From positions 558,001 to 622,000 of the forward strand of contig NZ_CP125854.1 of assembly GCF_030169785.1 (NCBI RefSeq): a stretch of 64,000 nt of DNA. Reading direction: 5' to 3'. Below, piece after piece: positions 17,428 through 25,998 of the stretch. The position numbers and the translations under genes were made by a program. Source of the DNA: Bdellovibrio sp. 22V. GTDB taxonomy: Bacteria; Bdellovibrionota; Bdellovibrionia; Bdellovibrionales; Bdellovibrionaceae. The notes under the pieces are model-generated. The model was not told the origin of the DNA and ran no database searches. It was given only the letters and a program-made list of their open reading frames with translations. Positions within the stretch are counted from its first letter, which is position 1. Every line of letters starts with the position of its first letter.

Positions 17428-18216
17428 TTACACGAAAGAGTTGTTCATAATCTCGCCGAAACCGCCGCCGCCGGGAACGATGTACTGTTTGTCGTTCAGA
17501 CCGCGTTCTTGATCCCAATACTGTCCGGGAGTTGCCTCTAAAACTGCCTGAGGAGATAGTCCTCGGTCAAGCCTTAAGGCATAGATTACGACCTCGGGGT
17601 GTGCAGTGAGAACATTCTTCAAATACTCTGGCGTCACGATCAAATTAAGCGCGATAAACTTCTTTGCGGGACCTGCGATGTGGGTCTTATAGTGGTCCAC
17701 TGCCGTCACCATGGTATTCCCTGTGGCTCCCATGGGGTCAGGAAAGATGACATGAGCGTCTTTGACGTCGCCGCCAATTTTCATGCCCCCAAACTCGGCG
17801 CCCGTGACCTTGTCTTTGCTGTTTGTCACGCGCGCCGCAAAGATATGATCCTGCCGAACATTGGGAGCGGCTAAAGCAAAGTGCAGAAAGTTGTAACAGA
17901 TGTGGCTGGGGTAAGTTCCGGCGCGCGCCAAGTTGACGCTGACAGCTTTTTGCTTTGCTGAAACACGTTGGCCGTGAAGTTTCTGATCAGGGTGAACTTC
18001 GGTCATACGCGTGTCTTGCGTGAAGTCTTCAATGTCGAACTCGTTATTCAGTGTGATGGAAATCAAATGCGTATAAAGAACTTCGACAATGCGATTGATC
18101 TCCGGTTGAAAAGTCTGTGGAGAACAAAGCTGCGCAAGGAGTCCATTCAGGAACGGACTTTCAATAAGATGTACTTGAGGGCCGTAGTGGTGCCTCAACT
18201 CTTGTTGGAATGCCAT
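17428..18216 (-). CDS. upp: Uracil phosphoribosyltransferase-like protein
   Basis: Protein of 262 residues resembling Upp, which makes UMP from uracil and PRPP. The PRPP loop reads IFPDPMGATGNTMV where classical Upp has DPMLATGGS, and the uracil-binding C-terminus is GLNDKQYIVPGGGGFGEIMN against the usual GY(I/V)VPGLGDAGDR. It is about 50 residues longer than E. coli Upp and carries extra N-terminal sequence, so it is a divergent branch. It lies between a zinc-ribbon membrane protein gene (13 bases upstream) and hpt (18 bases downstream), clearly one transcription unit. Specificity for uracil is inferred from the C-terminal motif. Confidence 0.8.
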   Translation of the reverse strand: MAFQQELRHHYGPQVHLIESPFLNGLLAQLCSPQTFQPEINRIVEVLYTHLISITLNNEFDIEDFTQDTRMTEVHPDQKLHGQRVSAKQKAVSVNLARAGTYPSHICYNFLHFALAAPNVRQDHIFAARVTNSKDKVTGAEFGGMKIGGDVKDAHVIFPDPMGATGNTMVTAVDHYKTHIAGPAKKFIALNLIVTPEYLKNVLTAHPEVVIYALRLDRGLSPQAVLEATPGQYWDQERGLNDKQYIVPGGGGFGEIMNNSFV

Positions 18217-18229
18217 AGTGGTTTTGTCC

Positions 18230-19255
18230 TTAGTTGCCTTTTTCGAACTCGATGAAAATCACAAATTCGCTTTCACCAGCGCGGAATTGCGGTGAACGCA
18301 AGATTTTATAAATATCCACCGAAGTCAGTTCATCATCATTTTCAAGATTCGACTGAGGAGGCATGACGCCAGACATGAAGAAGCCGGTTTCGCCGCCGAT
18401 TTCAAAGATGGCGGGGAAGGATTTTCTTTGGATTTCAAATTGACCGTTCGGACCCATTTCACGCCACGTTCTTTGGATCTCCAAGTTACCGCGCAGATTG
18501 TTGGCATCCATCTCATTCAGTTCAAAGAAAGTCGTGTGACCGATTTCAATGGAAAGATCGCGACGGTCTTTCCAGCCGTAAAACCATTGCAAGGATTTTG
18601 CGCGGTCTAAAGCGCGCTCTTCTTTGTGCAAGATTTTAATCTGCGGGCCCTGCAGATTTTTGCTGATATTCGGAAGAATGCCGGCAGAGTAATCGTTGAA
18701 ATTCATGAACTGACCGGTCGAGCGGCTGGCATCAACGATCGCGTTTAAGCGACCACGTCCTACCTCGGCATAGTAAACGACAAGATGAGGCGCGTGGAGT
18801 TTTGCAACGGAACGCTCTTTTGTCTTGTCATCAGAAGCCGCTGCCGGTGTCGGGGATCCCGCAGCCGTAGGCGCCGCCACCTTGTAAGCGTTCATCACTC
18901 CGTCGGCGGCGTCACTTGGAGCTTCAGGGGTTTGCGAAGCTTGATCGGCGGTCGGTAGTGATTCCTCTGATGCCGCAAAAGTTTCAGAAGGTCCGCCCGA
19001 AGTGGAATTGATTTGCACCGTGGACTTGAGATAACTCACGCGACGTTCAAGATTCTGCTGTCCTTTTTGATAAAGGCTGACGCCGACACCGCCCGCGACA
19101 ACAACAAGCAGAGATAACTGAATAAGCGGATTACCAAAAAATCTTTTCCAAGCGGGAGGAGTCGCAGGCTTAAACGTCTCCATGTCCACGCCACACTGAG
19201 CGCAGTACTTGTCTTTAGGTTGTTGAAAACCACAGCGGGGACAGTTGATTAACAT
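18230..19255 (-). CDS. Zinc-ribbon single-pass membrane protein
   Basis: No named family recognised. The N-terminus has a two-Cys-pair zinc ribbon, CPRCGFQQPKDKYCAQCG (residues 5-22), then a single membrane helix (about 42-62), then a 60-residue Ala/Ser/Pro/Thr-rich linker (about 75-145) and a folded C-terminal domain of about 190 residues with charged and aromatic character. The ribbon would be cytoplasmic and the C-terminal domain periplasmic. An AAGGA site precedes the ATG. It is divergent from rsmH, the first gene of the dcw cluster, and leads the upp-hpt run. Function unknown. Confidence 0.7.
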   Translation of the reverse strand: MLINCPRCGFQQPKDKYCAQCGVDMETFKPATPPAWKRFFGNPLIQLSLLVVVAGGVGVSLYQKGQQNLERRVSYLKSTVQINSTSGGPSETFAASEESLPTADQASQTPEAPSDAADGVMNAYKVAAPTAAGSPTPAAASDDKTKERSVAKLHAPHLVVYYAEVGRGRLNAIVDASRSTGQFMNFNDYSAGILPNISKNLQGPQIKILHKEERALDRAKSLQWFYGWKDRRDLSIEIGHTTFFELNEMDANNLRGNLEIQRTWREMGPNGQFEIQRKSFPAIFEIGGETGFFMSGVMPPQSNLENDDELTSVDIYKILRSPQFRAGESEFVIFIEFEKGN

Positions 19256-19316
19256 CGAAATTCAAATCCTTTTAAATTTTCGAAAGAGCCTTAAAAATAG
19301 ACTAAAGCAAAGCGGC

Positions 19317-19345
19317 TTGACCCACAATAGAATAAAATGAATATT
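19317..19345 (+). promoter_or_regulatory. Possible promoter of the dcw cluster
   Basis: TTGACC, 17 bases, AATATT, ending 33 bases before the rsmH ATG in the 122-base divergent spacer. The -35 is good and the -10 is weak. Confidence 0.35.
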
Positions 19346-19377
19346 ACAGCGAAGGGTCTGTTGAAAGAGCGTGGTGA

Positions 19378-20364
19378 ATGAAAAAGTATAAGCCGAAATC
19401 CGGTGAGCGCATTGAAATTGAAGAAGAAATCGTACCGCCGAAAGTCGAGCTTCCTTTCGAGTTTTCTCCTGAACACTATCCGGTTTTGCTTCAAGAAGTC
19501 CTCGCGGCTTTTTATCCTTTGCGCGAGAAAAAAGAACTTCATTACTTCGACGGCACTTTCGGAAGAGGCGGCCACTACTCCGCTGTCAAATTCGCTTACC
19601 CCCAGATCAAAGCCACGGTCATGGACCAAGATCTAGCTGCGGTGGCCTTCGCGAAAGAGCGCTTCAAGACGGAAGTCGAGCAGGGCCAGTTAAATGTAAT
19701 ACATGGAAACTTCTCACAGTTTTCGGAACACAATCTGAAAAACTTTGATATGATGCTCTTAGATCTAGGTGTGAGTTCACCGCAATTGGACCAGGCGGAA
19801 CGAGGCTTTAGTTTTTATCACGATGGCCCCCTAGATATGCGAATGAATCAGCAGCAAGGTTTGACAGCTGAGGTGCTTGTGAATACGGCAACAGAGGACG
19901 ATCTCATTCGAATCTTCAAAGAGTACGGCGAAGTCCATCGTCCGTCTCGCGTTGTGCGTGCGATCGTGAACGATCGTAAAACAAAAGCATTTCAAACAAC
20001 CAAACAACTTGCAGGGCTTATTGAGCGTGTGGATGGCTGGCAGATTAAAGGTCATCATCCTGCGACGAAATATTTTATGGCTCTGCGCTTGGCTGTGAAT
20101 TCAGAACTGGAAGTGGTGGCGGAAGCGTTGCCTGCAATGATTAAAGCTCTGAATCCAAAGGGCCGTCTTGCAGTGATCACCTTTCACTCGCTTGAAGATC
20201 GTATTGTTAAAAATATCTTCCGCGATTCAGAAGATTTGGGAAGACCTGTGAATAAGAAAGTGATTGTTCCCACTCAGGAAGAGTGTGACAAAAATTCTCG
20301 CTCGCGCTCAGCGAAGTTGAGAATATTCGAGAGGAGTGCTCAGGATGAGCTCAGAGAACTTTAG
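19378..20364 (+). CDS. rsmH: 16S rRNA (cytosine-1402 N4)-methyltransferase RsmH
   Basis: SAM-dependent methylation of C1402 of 16S rRNA. The 328 residues include a charged N-terminal extension of about 35 residues before the family start HYPVLLQEV. SAM motif DGTFGRGGHYSA, then DLGVSSPQLDQAERGFSF and GPLDMRMNQ, and the C-terminal ITFHSLEDRIVK are all diagnostic. First gene of the dcw cluster here; mraZ, which usually precedes it, is not present upstream, where a divergent zinc-ribbon gene is found. It overlaps ftsL by 20 bases. Confidence 0.95.
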   Translation: MKKYKPKSGERIEIEEEIVPPKVELPFEFSPEHYPVLLQEVLAAFYPLREKKELHYFDGTFGRGGHYSAVKFAYPQIKATVMDQDLAAVAFAKERFKTEVEQGQLNVIHGNFSQFSEHNLKNFDMMLLDLGVSSPQLDQAERGFSFYHDGPLDMRMNQQQGLTAEVLVNTATEDDLIRIFKEYGEVHRPSRVVRAIVNDRKTKAFQTTKQLAGLIERVDGWQIKGHHPATKYFMALRLAVNSELEVVAEALPAMIKALNPKGRLAVITFHSLEDRIVKNIFRDSEDLGRPVNKKVIVPTQEECDKNSRSRSAKLRIFERSAQDELREL

Positions 20365-20668
20365 GCAGCTAAAACCTTTCTTTAGTATTTTACTTATCAT
20401 TGCGACTTTATTTTCCATCGTCTTCCTGCAAATGGAAGAACGCCGCATGGGTTACAGCGTCCTTAAGCTCACTCGTGAATACAAAAAAGTGAACGAAGAG
20501 AAACGCAGCAAGGAAATCGCTTTGGCGAAAATCACGCGCCCGCAGTTGCTGGATACGATGGCGCAGCAAAAATTCACGCTTAAAAAAGTTCAAGCCAATC
20601 AAATCATTCATTTGAGCGGCACGATGTCGGAAGAAGTGAAAGCAGACGCGACAAAAAAGGATCTGTAG
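20345..20668 (+). CDS. ftsL: Cell division protein FtsL
   Basis: Short bitopic membrane protein of 107 residues acting with FtsQ and FtsB at the septum. One membrane helix (PFFSILLIIATLFSIVFLQM, about 10-29) is followed by a coiled-coil-like periplasmic part rich in Lys, Glu and Leu. Sequence similarity in this family is weak, so assignment rests on size, topology and position between rsmH and ftsI. ATG 20345 is favoured over GTG 20336 because GAGAGGAG sits at the right distance from it. Overlaps the end of rsmH. Confidence 0.85.
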   Translation: MSSENFRQLKPFFSILLIIATLFSIVFLQMEERRMGYSVLKLTREYKKVNEEKRSKEIALAKITRPQLLDTMAQQKFTLKKVQANQIIHLSGTMSEEVKADATKKDL

Positions 20669-20669
20669 T

Positions 20670-22655
20670 TTGAAATCACGTATTGTTATCATTTTCGTTG
20701 GTATTTTGGTTCTTTGGTCCGCTTTGATTTTGCGTGCGGGATATCTGCAGTTCTTGCCGAACGACCGTTTGAATTCTTTGCAAAACAGACAGTTTCAAAC
20801 CAAGGTGACGTTGCAGGCGCGTCGCGGAGCTATCGTCGACAGCAATGGCCGTGATCTTGCGATGTCAGCGGCTGCATATTCTTTGTATGCGGATCCGAAA
20901 ATTTTAGAGAATCGCAAAACTGTCGCAAAAAAATTGGCGAAGGTTTTAAATCAGTCTTATGAATCCGTTTACGCGAAGATCAAAGATGGCAACCGCCGTT
21001 TCGTATGGATTCACCGCATGCTCGATCAGGAGAAAGCAAACGAAATTAAGTCTTGGGATCTTCGCGGTCTGTCTTTCGTTGAAGAATGGCGTCGCGTTTA
21101 TCCGAATGAAACTTTGCTCGCCCAAACTTTGGGTTTCTTGGGAATCGAAGGTCAGGGCCTTGAAGGTTTAGAGCTTGGTTACAACCAAACTCTTGCGGGT
21201 AATCAAAAGAAAATGTCCGTGAAAAGAGATGCGCGAGGTCGCCCTCTTATTAACGACGGTTTGATGTTCATTGAAAATCCCGAAGGCAGCGAGTTGCATC
21301 TGACGGTGGATTCCGAACTGCAATACCGTTTGGAAAGCGAACTTGCGAATGCGGTTTCCACTTTCGAAGCGGATCACGCGGTGGGTGTTGTGTTGGATGC
21401 GAAAACCTCGGCGGTTTTGGCTTTGGCTTCGGCGCCAACGTTTGATGTGAATAAAGCGATGAAGGCCCCTGCAGAGTATCGCCGCAATAAAATCGTCACG
21501 GATGTTTTTGAGCCAGGTTCGACAATGAAGACGTTTGTTATTGCGTCGGCGTTGCGTGACGGTTTGATTCAACCGAATTCAAAGTTCTATTGTGAAAAAG
21601 GCAGCTTCAAAGTCGGCGACCGTATTATTCGTGAAGCCGAGACAAAAGAAAAATTTGAAGATTTGACTGTTTCAGAAATTCTCGCGGTTTCCTCCAACGT
21701 AGGAACGACGAAGATCGCTTTCAAAATGGGCGCGGATCGTTTGCGCCAAGGTCTTCTTGATTTTGGTTTCGGGCAAAGATCCGGTGTAGATCTTCCCGGT
21801 GAAGCGCGCGGAATGGTGCAAGCTCTTCCTTGGCGCCAGCATTTGCTCAGCAATATTTCTTTCGGTCACGGGATTTCTTCGACTCCTTTGCAAGTAGCAA
21901 ATGCTTTTGCGGCGATCGCGAACGGCGGAGTTTTGAATACACCTTATATCGTCAAAGCCATTCGCGATTCTGAAACGGGCGAGCTTGTTGAAACTCAGGC
22001 GAAACCCATCCGTCGCGTGTTGAGTGCCGAGCAAGCCGCGCAAATGCGTGCGATGCTTGTTGGAGTCACAACGAAAGGTGGAACAGGTATCAACGCCCGC
22101 GTTGAAGGTTTTATGGTGGGTGGAAAAACGGGAACTGCGCAAAAAGTAAATCCAAACGGCCGTGGTTATCTTCGTGGCGCTTACATTTCTAGCTTCGGCG
22201 GATTTATTCCTGCGAACGATCCGAAGTTTGTGATCTACGTAGCGTTGGATTCTCCGAAAAAAGGTTATTATGGCAGTACGGTCGCGGCGCCGATCTTTTC
22301 GCGCATTGCTTCGTATGCAGTTCGTAAAGAGGGTATTGCGCCTTTACAAATGGCCGAAGAATCAACAAGCAATATTAAGAACCGTAAAGTAGCTTCCGAA
22401 ACAAAGGCGGTAAAAAAGCCAGCCACTCCTGCGAAATCACTCTTGACCGCTGAGGAGCTGGATAAAGTCACGACGGTGTCGACGGGCGAAACGGTTCCGA
22501 ACCTTATGAACCTGACAACTCGTGAAGTTCTTCGTCGCGTAAACGGACAAGATATCAAAGTAAAGTTTGTCGGTCAGGGGACAGTCAGCGAGATCGTTCC
22601 CGACGTGGGCTCGCAACTTCCAGAGAGTAAAGAAATCACCGTCATCATGAAATAA
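20670..22655 (+). CDS. ftsI: Septal peptidoglycan transpeptidase FtsI (PBP3) with PASTA domain
   Basis: Class B penicillin-binding protein that cross-links septal peptidoglycan. 661 residues: one N-terminal membrane helix, a dimerisation/pedestal domain, then the transpeptidase with STMK (284-287), SSN (341-343) and KTG (486-488). Residues from about 600 form a single PASTA domain (VPNLMNLTTREVLRRV ... VPDVGSQLPES). PASTA domains are common in Gram-positive PBP2x/SpoVD but absent from the classical enterobacterial FtsI. It starts with TTG one base after the ftsL stop, with AAAAAAGG upstream, so translation is coupled. A terminator hairpin follows. Confidence 0.95.
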   Translation: MKSRIVIIFVGILVLWSALILRAGYLQFLPNDRLNSLQNRQFQTKVTLQARRGAIVDSNGRDLAMSAAAYSLYADPKILENRKTVAKKLAKVLNQSYESVYAKIKDGNRRFVWIHRMLDQEKANEIKSWDLRGLSFVEEWRRVYPNETLLAQTLGFLGIEGQGLEGLELGYNQTLAGNQKKMSVKRDARGRPLINDGLMFIENPEGSELHLTVDSELQYRLESELANAVSTFEADHAVGVVLDAKTSAVLALASAPTFDVNKAMKAPAEYRRNKIVTDVFEPGSTMKTFVIASALRDGLIQPNSKFYCEKGSFKVGDRIIREAETKEKFEDLTVSEILAVSSNVGTTKIAFKMGADRLRQGLLDFGFGQRSGVDLPGEARGMVQALPWRQHLLSNISFGHGISSTPLQVANAFAAIANGGVLNTPYIVKAIRDSETGELVETQAKPIRRVLSAEQAAQMRAMLVGVTTKGGTGINARVEGFMVGGKTGTAQKVNPNGRGYLRGAYISSFGGFIPANDPKFVIYVALDSPKKGYYGSTVAAPIFSRIASYAVRKEGIAPLQMAEESTSNIKNRKVASETKAVKKPATPAKSLLTAEELDKVTTVSTGETVPNLMNLTTREVLRRVNGQDIKVKFVGQGTVSEIVPDVGSQLPESKEITVIMK

Positions 22656-22668
22656 TTTGCGAATACCG

Positions 22669-22697
22669 GATCTCCTTTGCGAAAGAGGAGATCTTTT
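22669..22697 (+). terminator. Rho-independent terminator after ftsI
   Basis: Stem GATCTCC/GGAGATC, extended by a short CTTT/AAAG inner stem, followed by TTTT. It splits the dcw cluster after ftsI. Confidence 0.7.
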
Positions 22698-22788
22698 CGC
22701 GAGTCAAACATTTGCTATGCCTTCGCCAGGGAGCGTAAGGTGCCTTTTTTTCGGAATCTTATTGCTCTCGCTAACTCCTTGAAAGAAA

Positions 22789-24351
22789 GTGGCGGGTATG
22801 CAAGTGGATCTCGGGCCGCAAGAAAGCCTTTTACAAAAATATTTCAATCTTTCCCAGTTTCGCCGCGGTCAAAAAGAAATTATTGATGCGGTGATGGCCA
22901 AAAGAGATGTGCTTGCAGTTCTACCAACCGGTGGTGGCAAGTCTCTTTGTTATCAATATCCCGCGGTTCATTTCCAGCAGCTTGTAATTGTTATTTCTCC
23001 GCTGATCGCTTTGATGAAGGATCAAGTGATGGCTTTGCGCAAGTTGGGAATTCCAGCGGGCTGCCTTCACTCGGGCCAATCTGATGATGAAAAACGCGAG
23101 GTTTTTGCGGAACTCAACAAAGGCGGCGCTTTTATTCTGTATCTTTCTCCGGAGCGTGCGCAAAAAGAAGGCTTCCAAAAATGGGTGCAGCACAAACAAA
23201 TCGCATTGTTCGCGATTGATGAGGCCCACTGTGTCTCACAATGGGGGCACGACTTCCGTGAAGAATACGCTCAGCTCAATAATTTGAAAAAACTCTGCCC
23301 GCAAGTTCCGATCCTGGCTTTAACCGCGTCGGCGACTCCGACAGTTTTGGATGATATTTCCAAACACTTGCATCTAAAAAATCCGGCGCGCATGGTGCAT
23401 GGATTTTACCGCTCCAATTTGTATTACCAGGTGGAGCTCTGTGAAGACGAAGAAGCAAAAGTCGCCTTTCTTTTACAAAGTATTAAACAGCATTCTCAAG
23501 GGCGTATTATCGTTTATTGCGGAACTCGCAAGGTGACCGAAAGTATCGCTCTGCTGCTGCAAAAAAAGTTTTCGCAAGTAGGTTTCTATCACGCGGGTCT
23601 TTCGGCGGAGGTGCGCGCGCAAACGCAAGACGCTTACGCTCGGGGGGATCTAAGAATTCTTGTTGCAACGAATGCTTTCGGTATGGGCATCGATCAGCCC
23701 GACGTGCGCTTAGTGGTGCATAATCAGATTCCAGCCAATATCGATGCTCTTTATCAAGAGATGGGCAGGGCGGGCCGTGACGGCGAGGATGCGACTTGTT
23801 TGACTTTGTACTCTAAAAAAGACAAAGGCCTGCAGTCGTATTTCATTCATAGCTCTGAGGCTCCGGAAGAAATCAAGGACGCGCGCTGGCGAAACTTAGA
23901 CGCCTTGGTGAACTATGCTGAGGGCGGTGAGTGTCGTCACGCGGAAATTCTAACCTACTACAAAGATTCGCAGCGTATTGAGCGATGTGGTCACTGCGAT
24001 AATTGTGCGCCTCAGTCGGCACGAAAAGTCTCCAAGCCCCTGTATCAAAAAGTGGATGAAACTTTGCAGGTTATTAAAACGGCTTTGACGAAGGCGAAGA
24101 AAAAGAAAGTGGATCCGGATCTGGTTCTGGATGAAGTGCAGGAAAAGCGCTTTCAGCTTCTTAAACATTGGCGCAAAGAAAAAGCGAAGGAACTTGATGT
24201 TCCAGCCTTTGTCGTCTTTAGCGACCAGACTTTAAAACATTTGGCTATCAAGAACCCTCACTCGATGGACGGTCTTAAAGCCATTCACGGCATTGGCGAA
24301 GCGAAGCTTGAAAAATTTGGTTGGGATCTTTTGGCCGAACTTAAAAATTAA
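22789..24351 (+). CDS. recQ: ATP-dependent DNA helicase RecQ (short form)
   Basis: 3'-5' DNA helicase of the RecF repair pathway. 520 residues (about 610 in E. coli). Helicase motif I is VLPTGGGKSLCYQ, motif II is AIDEAHCVSQWGHDFR, and motif VI is YQEMGRAGRDGE. The zinc cysteines CRHAEILTYY and CGHCDNC (last Cys at residue 406) are present, and an HRDC domain fills the C-terminus (from about residue 440). Only about 35 residues separate the last zinc cysteine from HRDC, leaving no room for the usual RQC winged helix. Start is GTG 22789 or ATG 22798. It sits between ftsI and murE, an unusual place, and abuts the convergent binding-protein gene with no spacer. Confidence 0.93.
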   Translation: MAGMQVDLGPQESLLQKYFNLSQFRRGQKEIIDAVMAKRDVLAVLPTGGGKSLCYQYPAVHFQQLVIVISPLIALMKDQVMALRKLGIPAGCLHSGQSDDEKREVFAELNKGGAFILYLSPERAQKEGFQKWVQHKQIALFAIDEAHCVSQWGHDFREEYAQLNNLKKLCPQVPILALTASATPTVLDDISKHLHLKNPARMVHGFYRSNLYYQVELCEDEEAKVAFLLQSIKQHSQGRIIVYCGTRKVTESIALLLQKKFSQVGFYHAGLSAEVRAQTQDAYARGDLRILVATNAFGMGIDQPDVRLVVHNQIPANIDALYQEMGRAGRDGEDATCLTLYSKKDKGLQSYFIHSSEAPEEIKDARWRNLDALVNYAEGGECRHAEILTYYKDSQRIERCGHCDNCAPQSARKVSKPLYQKVDETLQVIKTALTKAKKKKVDPDLVLDEVQEKRFQLLKHWRKEKAKELDVPAFVVFSDQTLKHLAIKNPHSMDGLKAIHGIGEAKLEKFGWDLLAELKN

Positions 24352-25140
24352 TTATTTTAAAAGTCCTTTTGCCGCCATATCGATATATTTTTGCGATAGT
24401 TTTTCGTAGTTGTAACCGTCCAATTCCGCCGTAAACGCTTTGTTCATGCGTTCAACGATCGCAGGATTCGCAGTTTTTGAAAAGGCCGCGTACATACGAT
24501 TGGGTTTTTCGCTGCCTGGAAAAGGAAGAACCTTGATTTCAGGACCGTTGTTTTGCGCATTATAGAAATAAGCAGTGCTTGAAAAAATAAAATACGCGCC
24601 CCAGATTTTCTTTTGCGCTAACTTCTCCATATTCACCTGGATGGAGTTATCCGTCGCCGGCTCCCAAACGATGTTCTTTCTATTCTTTTCTAAAAATGGC
24701 GGAGGCGTTCCTCCGCGCAGCCAGCCGATTTTCTTTCCTTTGATGTCGTCGTCTGTAGTAACTCTTTCGAGACGATCGGAAGCGAGAACGACGATCCCTG
24801 TTTTTCCCCAGAACGGCGCAACCTCTGAAAAAACAAAAACTTTTTCCCGCTCCGGTGTTTTCGCAAGACGGTAGATGGCGTCGACTTTTCCCGTCTCTAA
24901 AAGATGTAATGCGCGCATGTAAGGAACGGGACCGACCCACTCGATTTTTACTTGGGCTCTTTTCGCGGCTTTCTCCCACACTTCGTGAGAGGCGCCGTAT
25001 AAGCCCGTCGATGTTTTTAAGATTTCGGGAGGAAAATTATAATAGGAGACACGCAAAGTTTCTGCCGCATGCCCTGAAGACGCCAGACCGAAAAGTACCA
25101 GAAGAATGAAATACATATGTTCCCATTTTCTCTTTTCCAT
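24352..25140 (-). CDS. Periplasmic solute-binding protein, family 3 (amino-acid type)
   Basis: Exported protein of up to 262 residues resembling the SBP_bac_3 family: LRVSYYNFPPE at the start of the mature part, then VGPVPYMRALHLLETGKVDAIYRLAKTPEREKVFVFSE, a typical lobe-1 sequence. The signal peptide is MYFILLVLFGLASSGHA, preceded by a basic segment if translation starts at ATG 25140; ATG 25116 is an alternative. No transporter permease or ATPase gene is nearby, so it may be an orphan receptor rather than part of an ABC importer. Its stop is directly next to the recQ stop. Confidence 0.8.
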   Translation of the reverse strand: MEKRKWEHMYFILLVLFGLASSGHAAETLRVSYYNFPPEILKTSTGLYGASHEVWEKAAKRAQVKIEWVGPVPYMRALHLLETGKVDAIYRLAKTPEREKVFVFSEVAPFWGKTGIVVLASDRLERVTTDDDIKGKKIGWLRGGTPPPFLEKNRKNIVWEPATDNSIQVNMEKLAQKKIWGAYFIFSSTAYFYNAQNNGPEIKVLPFPGSEKPNRMYAAFSKTANPAIVERMNKAFTAELDGYNYEKLSQKYIDMAAKGLLK

Positions 25141-25218
25141 TGAAAGAAGCCAAGTGAATTCGGATTACGGGATTGAACCGAAGGTGCATGGAGCGATACT
25201 TCGCACTGCGCGCTGGAG

Positions 25219-25998
25219 ATGCGCACGACGCTCGTTCACAATTTGTTTATGCAGAACTTTTCTAAAGACATTAAAGAAATCATTTCTTCGGTCCTAAAAT
25301 CAGAATCGGAAATTCTTGCGGCGTGGTTCGGAGGCTCCACGGCGACAGGTTTTGAAGATGCGCTGTCTGACACGGATGTTGTCACTATCTGCAGACAGCC
25401 TGAACTCGTTTTTTCTTTGTTGGAAAAAGTTTTTTCGGAAAAATTTGAGATTACTCACATTTGGGAGGTGGAAGATTCTCCGTGGAAAAACTTTTCTCAA
25501 AAGTTTTATATTTTTAATGGCGGCCCTGCGACCTATTACGTGGACGCAGGTGTTTTTCAAAGCACGGACGAATACGACTACCGCGAGTATTTCAATGTTG
25601 AGAGGCATGGTTCGCCGCAAATTATTTTCGATCGCGAGGATATTCTAAAAAAAGCAGCGCTCTCGCCGCGAGCGGAAGTCCCGACGACCTTAAATGAAAA
25701 GAATTGGTGCGCGCGTTTTGAAATTCTTTATCGGACTTTCTCGAAAGAAGCCTTGCGTGGAAAGTACATCGACAGTTTTGTTTTTTATCAGAGGCTCGTG
25801 GCATTATGGGTGCAGCTTTTGCGTCGCGAACATTCCCCGCAGAAACATGACTTCGGTTTGCGCTATATTTATCGTGACCTCCCTGAAGCTGAAGCGCAGT
25901 GCATAGAGAAATATTTAAGAGTTCACGATATAAATGATATGAAAAATTTTGCGGTGGAAATCCGTCAGCGAATTTTAGAAAAAAGGATGTCCTCATGA
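25219..25998 (+). CDS. Nucleotidyltransferase-domain protein
   Basis: Protein of about 259 residues with the pol-beta superfamily signature GGSTATGFEDALSDTD (about residues 39-54), matching GSxxxGxxDxxSDxD, whose aspartates bind the metal. The C-terminal helical part resembles aminoglycoside adenylyltransferase-like and MNT-type proteins in layout, but I cannot name the substrate. ATG 25219 has only a close GGAG; ATG 25249 is another possible start. It overlaps the following epimerase gene by four bases (ATGA), so the two are coupled. Confidence 0.7.
   Translation: MRTTLVHNLFMQNFSKDIKEIISSVLKSESEILAAWFGGSTATGFEDALSDTDVVTICRQPELVFSLLEKVFSEKFEITHIWEVEDSPWKNFSQKFYIFNGGPATYYVDAGVFQSTDEYDYREYFNVERHGSPQIIFDREDILKKAALSPRAEVPTTLNEKNWCARFEILYRTFSKEALRGKYIDSFVFYQRLVALWVQLLRREHSPQKHDFGLRYIYRDLPEAEAQCIEKYLRVHDINDMKNFAVEIRQRILEKRMSS

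Noticed and set aside
24352-25140. Solute-binding protein as part of an ABC transporter operon
   Set aside because: No permease or ATPase genes are adjacent on either side.
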